Of a stretch of 64,000 nucleotides of DNA, positions 35,299-43,141 are shown piece by piece. The notes beneath the pieces are model-generated. The model was not told the origin of the DNA. It did no database searches and saw nothing but the letters and a program-made list of their open reading frames with translations. How positions within the stretch are numbered: position 1 is the stretch's first letter; each line of letters begins with the position of its first letter. The DNA is taken from contig NZ_CP097384.1 of the NCBI RefSeq assembly GCF_024584705.1, positions 930,001-994,000 of the forward strand, in the 5' to 3' direction. This stretch comes from Blastopirellula sp. J2-11 (GTDB lineage Bacteria; Planctomycetota; Planctomycetia; Pirellulales; Pirellulaceae). The position numbers and the translations under genes are program-made.

Positions 35299-36600
35299 CT
35301 AGATCGTCTCGGTTTCGGCGGCTTCGCTGGGCGATGCGGCCTCAAAGTCCGTTCCGCCGCGGGCTGCCGCGATCACCAGCACGACGCCGATCACCATCAA
35401 TCCGGCGGCCACGTAAGCTGGCAACGTCATCGAGATCATCAACAGCGGAATTCCGAGGCCCGATCCAACAATGCGGGCCATCGAGTTGACGCTTTGCGCC
35501 AGACCGAGGATTTCGCCTTGCTTCTCGGGATCGCTACGGCGGGAGAGCAACGAATTGAGCGACGGAGTCACGAAGGCGAAGCCGCCGACGATGATCGCCA
35601 ATGCTAAAAATAATAATCCGGTGGAGCCGGTCTTCACCGCCGCCGCAATCAGAAGAAAACCGATGATTTGCGCGATCCCGCCGGTCGCGGCCAACGTCCC
35701 TTCCGAAACGCGCCCCGCCAAGCGGCGGACGATTCCTCCTTGGACGATGGCCAAAGTCGCTCCGATAAAAGCGAACGTCAAACAGACCGCACGAAACGAA
35801 AAGTGAAACGGGCTATCCGGCAAACGACTGCCGTGGATCATCATCCCCAGCGTGGTTTCAAAGTTGGCGAACGAGAATACGCACACAAAGAAAGCGATCA
35901 ACAGCCCGCGGATCGATTTCGTCCCCAGCGCCGTTCGCAGCGATCGGAGCGACAAGCCGCGATGCGTGTTCGAGGATCTTGCGGCGGTATCGCGCGGCAT
36001 CGATTCAGGCAGCTTAAACCAGGCCAGGATCAGCGCGCCTGCAGAAAGGATCGCCGCGACATAACCGGGCCACGGACCAGGATCTCCTTCGCCGGTAGGC
36101 ACCGCCAGAAAACCGAGCAGCGGCCCAAAGGTAAAGCCCAAGCCGAACGCCATGCCGATCAGCGCCATCCCTTTCGAGCGGTTCTCTAAACTGGTCGTAT
36201 CGGCGATATAGGCTTGAGCGGTCGAGATCGTTGCGCCTGCGATGCCGGCGCCGATCCGCGCGACAAACAGCAGCCAGATGCATTGCCACTCGGTCGCGAT
36301 GCCGAAGATCGCATAAAAGATCACGCTTCCCGACAGGCCGATCATGATCACCGGTCGTCGCCCGATCCGATCAGACAGCAGTCCCCAGAGGGGCGCAAAC
36401 AGAAACTGCATCGCCGAAAAGCTGGCCATCAACAGGCCCAACTCAATCCCATGCTCGTCCACGCCAAACTGCGACGCGTAAATCGGCAGCAGCGGCAAGA
36501 CGATGCCGAAGCCCAGCAGATCAATAAAGACCGTCAAAAAAATGACCGCGAGCGAGCCGCGGCTGGTCGTTTCGATTTTTTCGGCAGGTGCAGAGCTCAT
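35299..36600 (-). CDS. MFS transporter, drug-efflux (DHA1/TetA-like) type
   Basis: This 433-residue major-facilitator protein has twelve hydrophobic helices. The family A motif lies between helices 2 and 3 (LWGLLSDRIGRRPV). RIGAGIAGATISTAQAYIAD resembles motif C of TetA-type antiporters, and the second half repeats the layout, with SLLSRRSDPEKQGEILGLAQS. The signature FLTVFIDLLGFGIVLPLLP is shared with tetracycline and multidrug DHA1 pumps. It probably exports a small molecule using the proton gradient. A substrate cannot be assigned. It stands alone between two repeat elements. Confidence 0.9.
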   Translation of the reverse strand: MSSAPAEKIETTSRGSLAVIFLTVFIDLLGFGIVLPLLPIYASQFGVDEHGIELGLLMASFSAMQFLFAPLWGLLSDRIGRRPVIMIGLSGSVIFYAIFGIATEWQCIWLLFVARIGAGIAGATISTAQAYIADTTSLENRSKGMALIGMAFGLGFTFGPLLGFLAVPTGEGDPGPWPGYVAAILSAGALILAWFKLPESMPRDTAARSSNTHRGLSLRSLRTALGTKSIRGLLIAFFVCVFSFANFETTLGMMIHGSRLPDSPFHFSFRAVCLTFAFIGATLAIVQGGIVRRLAGRVSEGTLAATGGIAQIIGFLLIAAAVKTGSTGLLFLALAIIVGGFAFVTPSLNSLLSRRSDPEKQGEILGLAQSVNSMARIVGSGLGIPLLMISMTLPAYVAAGLMVIGVVLVIAAARGGTDFEAASPSEAAETETI

Positions 36601-36949
36601 GCGGCGCGTTTACTTAAGAGAGTGATAATGGCGATGCGGCAGGAAAGGGGCCTATTGTAGCCTAGTTACCCGTTCTTGAAGCTGCACCTGAAGAAAATTT
36701 GGCTGGCATTTCTCTTCGTAGCCCGAAGCGCGAGCGAGCGAAATGCGGTGGCAAGCAAATGACCAATGTCTAAGGCCGAATGTCTAATAAAAGAAAGACT
36801 AGGTCTTCCGGTCTTCAATAGACATTCGACATTTTGCCCGAACGCATTTCCCTCGCTCGCGCTTTTTGGAGTTGCGCTATTTGCAATTCACGAACGATCG
36901 AACACGAATGAAAGACGTTCATACGGTCCGAATCCACCGAAAATCGTCA

Positions 36950-37046
36950 CACTAGCCCGCCAGCGCCAGCGAGGGAATAGAGTTGGCGATCCTAACCCGG
37001 ATTGAAGTGGCGAGCCGGATTCCCTCGCTTGCGCTGCGGGCTAGTG
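36950..37046. repeat. 97-bp inverted repeat with 28/29-bp arms
   Basis: CACTAGCCCGCCAGCGCCAG (36950-36969, arm to 36978) pairs with the reverse arm at 37019-37046, differing by one inserted base and one mismatch. The preceding AAATCGTCACACTAG also occurs before the family B copy at 59767, and GGATTCCCTCGCTxGCGCT recurs near 60004, so these are parts of one dispersed family. Confidence 0.6.
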
Positions 37047-37079
37047 TTTTGTCAAACCGCTATTTTCGGCTTCCACGAA

Positions 37080-37173
37080 ATCAGCCGCACGGCGTTAGCC
37101 GCGGTTTCTGTCACTAATTGTCTTTCGCAAATGAGTTCCCACCAGAAACCGGTGCTAACGCACTACGGCTAAT
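37080..37173. repeat. Family B palindrome, copy 1 (diverged)
   Basis: ATCAGCCGCACGGCGTTAGC opens the left arm (37080-37110) and the right arm ends with CACTACGGCTAAT at 37173. The right arm has decayed compared with copies 2 and 3, including a CGCGG deletion. Noncoding. Confidence 0.6.
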
Positions 37174-37332
37174 AAGAACATGGCGCCCGAAAATTGTCGC
37201 GTGACGCAACACTAGTGTTCGATAGATTCGAAATAGCGCAACCTCAAAACTCGCGCTTCGGGCTACGAAGAGGGGTAGGCGCCGCCATTGGGCCGACTTT
37301 CCGCGGGGCGCCGCAGTTTCTATGATGCAGGC

Positions 37333-38616
37333 ATGACTACTTACACGCCTGCCCAGCGAGACGAACTTCGCCGTCTCGACGCTTCGCAACTAGCCGCCCA
37401 TCAACTAGCGCGTTTTAACGCGCTGGTCGCCGAAATCTTACCCCACAATTCGTTTTACGCCGACAAGCTGGGATCGCTGCACCACCCGCTTGAATCGCTC
37501 GATGCGATCGCGGAACTGCCGTTCACCTTCAAGGATGAGTTGGTCGGCAAGGTCGAATCAGGCGATTTGGCCGCAAATCGGACCTATCCGCTCGAGCGAT
37601 ACGTCCGATTTCACCGCACCAGCGGTACGCGCGGCCGTCCGATGGTCGTCATGGATACGGCAGCCGATTGGCAATGGTGGCTCGACGGTTGGCAGTTTGT
37701 GCTCGACGCGGCCGAGATCGGGCCGGAGGATCGCTGCTTCCTCGCGTTTAGCTTTGGGCCGTTTGTGGGGTTCTGGAGCGCCTTTGACGCGGTCGCCGCG
37801 CGCGGCTGTTTGGCGATTCCCAGCGGCGGACTCAGCACGATCGCACGGCTCGAACTGATTCGTCAAAATGGTGCGACCGCTCTCTTTTGTACGCCAACCT
37901 ACGCTTTGCACCTGGCCGAGGTCGCGCAGCAGCAAAAGATGGATATCGCCGACACCAATGTTCATCGCATTATTTTGGCCGGTGAGCCCGGCGGCTCGAT
38001 CCCCGCGGTGCGGCAGAAGATCGAATCGGCTTGGAACGCCAAAGTGATCGATCATACTGGGGCCACCGAAATTGGCCCGTGGGGATTTTCCGACGAAAAG
38101 CAGCGCGGCGTCTACGTGAACGAAGCGTTCTTTCTGGCCGAGTTTATCTCGGTTGATTCGGGTAAGTCGGCCAGCGAGTTAGAACTTTCGGAATTGGTCA
38201 TCACCACGCTTGGTCGTTACGGCGCGCCGGTCATTCGCTATCGCACCGGCGATCTGGTCCGACCCAGCTGGAATCACAATGGTCCCTGCAATTTTGTCTT
38301 GCTCGAAGGAGGCGTCCTCGGCCGCGCCGACGACATGCTGATCATTCGCGGCGTCAATGTTTTCCCGTCGTCAGTCGAGCAAATCGTGCGCGGCTTTCCC
38401 GAGATTGTCGAGTTCCGCATGACCGCGCTGAAGCAGGGACAAATGGATCAGCTGTCGGTCGAAATCGAAGATCGTCTGAATCGCCCCGATCGGGTCGCCA
38501 AAGAGCTGCAGATTCGTCTCGGTCTTCGGATCGAAGTCACCTCGGTCGAAATCGGCTCGTTGCCTCGGTTCGAGGGCAAAGGTCGTCGCTTTGTGGATAA
38601 ACGCTATGCCTCCTGA
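37333..38616 (+). CDS. PaaK-like AMP-forming ligase (phenylacetate-CoA ligase family)
   Basis: This 427-residue adenylate-forming enzyme of the phenylacetate-CoA ligase family has the ATP-binding loop HRTSGTRGRPMVV (TSGTTG-like, T replaced by R), the middle motif DHTGATEIGPWGF, the hinge region RYRTGDLV and VLGRADDMLIIRGVNVFPSSVEQ. The N-terminal HNSFYADKL and PFTFKDEL are typical. The substrate is unknown. Its last codons overlap the next gene by 11 bp, and a DUF971 gene follows that, so the three form an operon. The ATG at 37333 is chosen on family start; its ribosome-binding site is weak. Confidence 0.88.
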   Translation: MTTYTPAQRDELRRLDASQLAAHQLARFNALVAEILPHNSFYADKLGSLHHPLESLDAIAELPFTFKDELVGKVESGDLAANRTYPLERYVRFHRTSGTRGRPMVVMDTAADWQWWLDGWQFVLDAAEIGPEDRCFLAFSFGPFVGFWSAFDAVAARGCLAIPSGGLSTIARLELIRQNGATALFCTPTYALHLAEVAQQQKMDIADTNVHRIILAGEPGGSIPAVRQKIESAWNAKVIDHTGATEIGPWGFSDEKQRGVYVNEAFFLAEFISVDSGKSASELELSELVITTLGRYGAPVIRYRTGDLVRPSWNHNGPCNFVLLEGGVLGRADDMLIIRGVNVFPSSVEQIVRGFPEIVEFRMTALKQGQMDQLSVEIEDRLNRPDRVAKELQIRLGLRIEVTSVEIGSLPRFEGKGRRFVDKRYAS

Positions 38617-39838
38617 GTTTGTCGCGCGCTGTCGCGAGCAGTTTCCCGCTTTGCGTCGTGAGCAAAACGGCCAATCGATCGTCTACTGGGATGGTCCAGC
38701 CGGAACGCAAGTTCCGCAAAGCGTCGCCGATGCGGTCAGCGACTATTTGCTGCACCACAACGCCAACACGCATGGCGCGTTCGCGACCAGTCGCGAGACC
38801 GACGCGCTGATGGATGACGCGCATGCCGCCGTCGCCGATCTGTTGGGGGCCGGTTACTCAGACCTGATCGCCTTTGGCGCCAACATGACCAGTCTGACGT
38901 TCGCCCTTTCGCGAGCGCTGGCGCGAACCTGGCGCCCCGGCGACGAGATCATCGTGTCTGGCTTGGATCATGACGCCAACGTCAGCCCCTGGGTGTTGGC
39001 GGCGCAAGACGCCGGCGTTTCGGTCAAGCAGATCGCGGTCCGCTTGGATGACTGCACGCTCGATATCGAGGACTTGCGCAGCAAGCTTTCGAGCAAGACG
39101 AAATTGGTCGCCGTCGGCTGTGCGTCGAACGCCGTCGGCACGATCAATCCGGTCGCCGAGATCACCCGCTTGGCGCATGACGCCGGCGCGCTGGTCTTTC
39201 TCGACGCGGTTCATTACTCGCCGCACGCGCTGATCGACGTGACCGATTGGGGCTGCGACTTTTTGGCCTGTTCGGCCTACAAGTTTTTCGGTCCCCATGT
39301 CGGCATTCTCTACGGGCAACGGATGAGGATGGAGACGCTGCGTCCTTACAAGTTGCGGCCGGCGCCAGAGTCGCTGCCGGGACGCTGGATGACCGGAACG
39401 CAGAACTTTGAAGGGATCGCAGGCGTCGTCGCCGCGATTGAATATTTGTCGCAGGTCGCCGGCGTCGGCGGTTCGCGCCGCGATCAGCTGAAAGGGACCT
39501 ACGCCAAGATTGTCGCCTACGAACAGACGCTCAGCGCCAAACTGCTGGCCGGTTTAGAAACGATCGACGCCGTCACCGTTTACGGCATTACTGATCCCCA
39601 GCGACTGGAAGAGCGATTGCCGACCTTTTCGATTCGGCATCAGGCGCTGCCCCCCAAGCAGTTGGCGAAATACTTGTCGGACCGCGGCGTCTTCGCCTGG
39701 CACGGCAACTACTATGCGTTGCCGCTGACCGAAGCGCTCGGACTCGAGCCGGAAGGCGCCGTGCGATTGGGGATGGTTCATTACAACACGCCCGATGAGA
39801 TCGATCGCGTGTTGGCAATTTTGCGCGAGTTGGAGTAA
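38606..39838 (+). CDS. Class V aminotransferase / cysteine-desulfurase-like protein
   Basis: This 410-residue PLP enzyme of fold type I starts with YWDGPAGTQVPQSVADA and has HGAFATSRETDALMDDA. The pyridine-side pocket DAVHYSPH follows, and then the PLP lysine in CSAYKFFGPHVGILYG. It belongs to the cysteine-desulfurase-like subgroup (SufS-like, without a recognisable flexible catalytic-Cys loop), whose substrate is not settled. It overlaps the ligase stop by 11 bp and leads into DUF971 by 3 bp. The combination of ligase, desulfurase-like enzyme and DUF971 could modify a thio-compound, but that is inference. Confidence 0.88.
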   Translation: MPPEFVARCREQFPALRREQNGQSIVYWDGPAGTQVPQSVADAVSDYLLHHNANTHGAFATSRETDALMDDAHAAVADLLGAGYSDLIAFGANMTSLTFALSRALARTWRPGDEIIVSGLDHDANVSPWVLAAQDAGVSVKQIAVRLDDCTLDIEDLRSKLSSKTKLVAVGCASNAVGTINPVAEITRLAHDAGALVFLDAVHYSPHALIDVTDWGCDFLACSAYKFFGPHVGILYGQRMRMETLRPYKLRPAPESLPGRWMTGTQNFEGIAGVVAAIEYLSQVAGVGGSRRDQLKGTYAKIVAYEQTLSAKLLAGLETIDAVTVYGITDPQRLEERLPTFSIRHQALPPKQLAKYLSDRGVFAWHGNYYALPLTEALGLEPEGAVRLGMVHYNTPDEIDRVLAILRELE

Positions 39839-39841
39839 GCG

Positions 39842-40174
39842 ATGTCGGCCATTCCTGAGCAGCTAAAACTACTGGACGATGGACGACTATGGATCGAGTG
39901 GTCCGACGGCGTGCAGTTGGTCTACCCGGTTCGCGACTTGCGCGACTCGAGCCCCGATGCGCTGACCCGCGAGAAGGCCCGCTTGGCGGCGGAGAAACCG
40001 TCGACCGAGTTGACGATTTTGGCCCCCGAAGAATTGGCGCCGCTCCGCATCACCGGCATGCAGCCGATCGGCCGCTACGCCTATCAGATTCAGTTCAGCG
40101 ATGGGCATGACTCCGGCATCTACACCTATGAGTATCTCTACTCCCTAGGCAAGCCGCTCCCACCATCCGATTAA
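39842..40174 (+). CDS. DUF971 protein (gamma-butyrobetaine hydroxylase N-terminal-like)
   Basis: This 110-residue protein consists of one DUF971 domain: LWIEWSDGVQLVYPVRDLR, then ITGMQPIGRYAYQIQFSDGH and IYTYEYLYSLG. The domain occurs at the N-terminus of gamma-butyrobetaine hydroxylases and as stand-alone bacterial proteins often near Fe-S or Mrp/ApbC genes. It follows the desulfurase-like gene by 3 bp. The pairing hints at an Fe-S or sulfur-transfer accessory role, which is inference. Its 3' end overlaps the converging gene at 40171 by 4 bp. Confidence 0.85.
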   Translation: MSAIPEQLKLLDDGRLWIEWSDGVQLVYPVRDLRDSSPDALTREKARLAAEKPSTELTILAPEELAPLRITGMQPIGRYAYQIQFSDGHDSGIYTYEYLYSLGKPLPPSD

Positions 40175-40821
40175 AACATCATCAGCTCGCGCCATTCCAG
40201 CGCCGCTAAGTCCGGACGCCGCAGCAGTTGCAGCATCACGACAACCGTGATCGAAACCGCGATCGTCAGCAAGATCGCGCCATACGGATTGGGCGTGGTC
40301 GTCTCGCGCCGCAGTGCGCCGCCGAGCGCCAGTTCTAAGCGTCGCCAGGACAAAAAGTCTTGGCGAGCGCCGACCGAGTTGATCTGCACGTTACGCATCG
40401 CCGTCGATTCTTCCAGCACCAGGTGAATGCCGAGCGAAGGGAAGAGGATCGCGTCGCCGGACCAGCGCGCTTCGGAGTCGAGCTCGTTCGCGACGCGCCG
40501 CAGGACCGGTTTCAATTGATCGATGGTCGAATTGAAGACGACCAGCCGCGGCCGCTCCATCAGCACCCAAAAGGTGACTGCCAAAAAGTAGAGTGACAGC
40601 ATCAGCAGCCAGATGTAAGGGCCAAACAGGGCCGCCGCGTTGTCAGGCAAGAACAGCTTCATCGGCCCGGCGATCATCAAACCAACCACCGCGACCCCCA
40701 GCGAGTACGAATCGCGTCCCCCGGTCGTCAAAAACGGCCGCCGCGACAAGTTGATCGCCCCCAACAAAAACATGTAGGCGGCCAGCGGGCAAAGTGCGAT
40801 GCAAAGATGAAGTGGGTTCAT
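40171..40821 (-). CDS. Small integral membrane protein of unknown function
   Basis: This 216-residue protein has four helices: about 6-24 (CIALCPLAAYMFLLGAINL), about 36-55, about 65-85 (ALFGPYIWLLMLSLYFLAV) and about 182-202 (GAILLTIAVSITVVVMLQLL). Between the third and fourth lies an amphipathic cytoplasmic domain (RPRLVVFNSTIDQLKPVLRR, HLVLEESTAMRNVQINSVG). No family is recognised. The ATG at 40821 is preferred to upstream non-ATG starts but has no clear ribosome-binding site. Its stop overlaps that of the converging DUF971 gene by 4 bp. Confidence 0.65.
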   Translation of the reverse strand: MNPLHLCIALCPLAAYMFLLGAINLSRRPFLTTGGRDSYSLGVAVVGLMIAGPMKLFLPDNAAALFGPYIWLLMLSLYFLAVTFWVLMERPRLVVFNSTIDQLKPVLRRVANELDSEARWSGDAILFPSLGIHLVLEESTAMRNVQINSVGARQDFLSWRRLELALGGALRRETTTPNPYGAILLTIAVSITVVVMLQLLRRPDLAALEWRELMMF

Positions 40822-41120
40822 GCCGTACTTTTTCAGCCGAGATGTTGACGCCGCGCACAAGGGCGCCCGCCAAAGGGGGAAAACCTCGATTCTAAGGTCG
40901 GTCCGCCGATTTGGCCACGACTTGACCCAACCAGCTCGGCCGATATTTGGGCGAATCGCCTGATGTTCTAAGATCGAAAGCGTTTTTTAGTCGGTAGTTG
41001 CGTCCGCAGGCCTTCCCATTTAAAATGCGAAATTCCCAAGTAAGTCTCGGCCTACCCCAGACTTACTTGTCGAAAAGATGGCGAACCGCCCCCGGGCGAA
41101 AGCCGTCCTAAAAATGCCCA

Positions 41121-41204
41121 GCCGAAGTGGCGGAATTGGCAGACGCGCTGGATTCAAAATCCAGTTCTCGCAAGGGAGTGTGGGTTCGATTCCCACCTTC
41201 GGCA
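41121..41204 (+). tRNA. tRNA-Leu (anticodon CAA)
   Basis: This is an 84-nt type II tRNA. The acceptor GCCGAAG pairs with CTTCGGC. The D arm is TGGCGGAATTGGCAGACGCG, and the anticodon stem CTGGA/TCCAG closes the loop TTCAAAA with anticodon CAA (reads UUG). A variable arm, TCTCGCAAGGGAGT, follows. The T arm is GTGGG-TTCGATT-CCCAC and the discriminator is A. CCA is not encoded. Terminator at 41241-41274 follows. Confidence 0.96.
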
Positions 41205-41240
41205 CTAAGCTTAACTGCTTAGAAAACAACGATTTACGTG

Positions 41241-41274
41241 AAACGCTCGTGCTTCATTGGCACGAGCGTTTTTT
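41241..41274 (+). terminator. Terminator after tRNA-Leu
   Basis: AAACGCTCGTGC (41241-41252) and GCACGAGCGTTT (41260-41271) form a perfect 12-bp stem with a 7-nt loop and end in T6. Confidence 0.88.
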
Positions 41275-41465
41275 CGTTGAATGCTTGGTTGCAGGGTGCT
41301 TTGTGCGGATAACGGCGCCCGCGCCCTGCGGCTTCAACTTCGAAGTCGCTTCGGCGATACTGCTGATCTCGCTTTACCTCGGACTCGTGTCGTGTCTCTG
41401 GACGCCTGCCTGGCGGCATTTGTAAGCGGTCCGCGTAATCCGCCATTGAATCGTGTGAAAGTAAT

Positions 41466-42200
41466 ATGCCGGATTCTCTCCAGTCGCTTGGCGGCGTGGC
41501 TCTGTTCGCGCTGATTCCGCTGCTTGCCGCGATTAGCGGTGCGGTGATCGCCGCGTACCGACCACCCAACTCGACCGTGCGTAGCTACATTCAACATCTC
41601 GCCGCCGGGGTCGTGTTTTCTGTCGTCGCCGTCGAACTGCTGCCGCAGATTGTCGCCAAGCATGAACCTTTTGAAGTCGCCCTCGGATTCTCGCTCGGCG
41701 TGGCGGTCATGCTGGGCATTCGGCATCTCGCGAAGCGGTTCGGCGAAGACAAGCCATCCGACGCCAAGGGAACAACCGGATTGCTGGCCGCCGTTGGCGT
41801 CGACATCGCGCTCGATGGTCTGTTGATCGGGATCACCTTCTCCGCCGGAGAAACGGCGGGTCGCTTGCTGACGTGCGCGCTGGCGATTGAACTGCTCTCG
41901 CTCGGTTTGGCGGTTGCGGCTGCGCTCGGAAAAGCAGGCGCAAGTCGGCGGCGGATCATCACCACAACCACGCTATTGTTCTCCTTGGTCGTCGTTGGCG
42001 CCGCCGTCGGCGCGTTGTCGCTGCAAAACGCTTCGCAGGAATTTTTAGAACTCGTACTCTCCTTCGGCTTAGCGGCGCTGCTCTATCTCGTCACCGAAGA
42101 ATTGTTAATCGAAGCCCACGAAGAACCCGAAACGCCGCTCGCCACCGCAATGTTTTTCGGAGGATTTTTACTGTTCTTGATCTTGGGAATGCTCGAATAG
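41466..42200 (+). CDS. ZIP-family metal transporter
   Basis: This 244-residue protein has eight hydrophobic segments, as in the ZIP (ZupT-like) zinc/iron transporters. The conserved helix-4 region here reads AVGVDIALDGLLIGITF, where many relatives have an H-N-x-x-D-G metal-site pattern; the first metal-site His is replaced by Asp. Helix 5 holds IELLSLGLAVAAAL, where the family has a conserved H/E-x-x-P. The N-terminus has HLAAGVVFSVVAVELLPQI. The altered helix-4 residue means metal specificity may differ from typical zinc uptake; the family call is solid and the direction of transport is not. The start codon has no obvious ribosome-binding site. Confidence 0.8.
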   Translation: MPDSLQSLGGVALFALIPLLAAISGAVIAAYRPPNSTVRSYIQHLAAGVVFSVVAVELLPQIVAKHEPFEVALGFSLGVAVMLGIRHLAKRFGEDKPSDAKGTTGLLAAVGVDIALDGLLIGITFSAGETAGRLLTCALAIELLSLGLAVAAALGKAGASRRRIITTTTLLFSLVVVGAAVGALSLQNASQEFLELVLSFGLAALLYLVTEELLIEAHEEPETPLATAMFFGGFLLFLILGMLE

Positions 42201-43141
42201 GCGGCGGTTGAAAAGCAAAGTCGGGCGCCATGGCCACGGCATCCGCGCGTGGTAACGCAACTAGGCGCCGCGATTGCGTTACCACGCTGGGTTCGTTGGG
42301 GACGTGGTCAGCAGCGCGTCTTGACGCACCCTACAAAACTACGAAACTAAGCGAAGCATCCGGGGCGACGCAAATCTCGCCCATCATCACCAAAGAAGCC
42401 GCGAAGAGCCTGTCTTCTCTCTTGCAAAAGCGCACAGACTTGTGGTCGATTTCATATCGCTGGTCGGACCTTCTTGCGCGGCTTCTGGTTTGGAAAGGAG
42501 CGGCGAAATTGGTCTGGCTGGTTCCCGATGTCAGATCTTTGAAAATTCATGGGACTGATCGCGGCGGCGCGTGGTGACGAATTTTAAATTGCCCAAATTG
42601 ACATTCGCCGTTTGCGGATGTCGCGAAAAAAAACGCGCTCGAGTCCAGTCCACATTGTGAAACGAATCACGAAGGTCGAGGCCCGAATTGCGAAGGCGGC
42701 ACGAATCGACGTTGAGGTAGTCCATCGGTGGAATAGTGGACGTGTTTAACACGATAGAGTTCCCTGGGACGAAGTAAGAAAAATGGCATCGATCCAGTCC
42801 GCTCGTTCACCCAGAAAAAAATGCATCGGTCCTGTCCAATGCGGTCCTGTCCAATGCGGTCCTGTCCAATGCGGTCCTGTCCGATCCGGTCCAACGCAGG
42901 CGTCAGGGGGAGATTGCCAAACTTCCCCGATTAACAGCGGGGCCCTTTGCGGATGCCGCTGAAAAAACGTCGCGGTCCTGTCCGGTCCGCAATTGCGCGG
43001 TTAGCGCACACGGGGTGCGAAGCGGGTGGGGGTTTTCTCGGCGGCGGACGCAGCTAGCCTATTAGCGAAAGCAACGAAGTAATAATGACGCGGCCGCGGC
43101 CGCCTCTTTTTTTTAGCCAAAAGACGACGGAACCTACACAG
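42201..43141. other. 941-bp noncoding gap with tandem and inverted repeats
   Basis: The gap between the ZIP and aldo-keto reductase genes has no convincing gene. It holds a hairpin (GCGTGGTAACGCAA 42247-42260 and TTGCGTTACCACGC 42274-42287), a tandem repeat (42827-42896) and scattered GGTCCxGTCC words at 42643, 42790 and 42970. Frames across it show no family sequence and the repeat frames give low-complexity peptide. Confidence 0.5.
42827..42896. repeat. 15-bp tandem repeat, about 4.7 copies
   Basis: The unit CGGTCCTGTCCAATG runs at 42827-42841, 42842-42856 and 42857-42871, with a variant at 42872-42886 (GATC ending) and a partial at 42887-42896. The three complete units are identical, so the expansion is recent or maintained. 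No spacers separate units. Read on the minus strand it encodes a repeated five-residue IGQDR. Confidence 0.9.

Larger units (their letters stand above)
36712..37272. repeat. 561-bp noncoding block bounded by a perfect 23-bp inverted repeat, with nested palindromes
   Basis: CTCTTCGTAGCCCGAAGCG (36712-36730, arm to 36734) is repeated in inverse orientation at 37250-37272 without a mismatch. Inside lie the inverted repeat 36950-37046 and a family B palindrome (37080-37173). No protein-coding sequence is evident within. It looks like a pile-up of short mobile or palindromic elements inserted into one another. The 732-bp gap 36601-37332 is otherwise empty. Confidence 0.65.

Noticed and set aside
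41020-41229. A 69-residue minus-strand frame with VGIEPTLPCENWILNPARLP
   Set aside because: It is antisense to tRNA-Leu (41121-41204). Sequences of this kind are known translation artefacts of tRNA genes and are often mis-annotated as proteins.
42230-42577. A 115-residue plus-strand frame in the gap after the ZIP transporter
   Set aside because: The frame runs through the hairpin at 42247-42287, has no domain, no ribosome-binding site, and ends in unrelated repeat words.
42827-42896. Tandem 15-bp repeat as a CRISPR array
   Set aside because: Units are contiguous without spacers, shorter than CRISPR repeats, and there are no cas genes.
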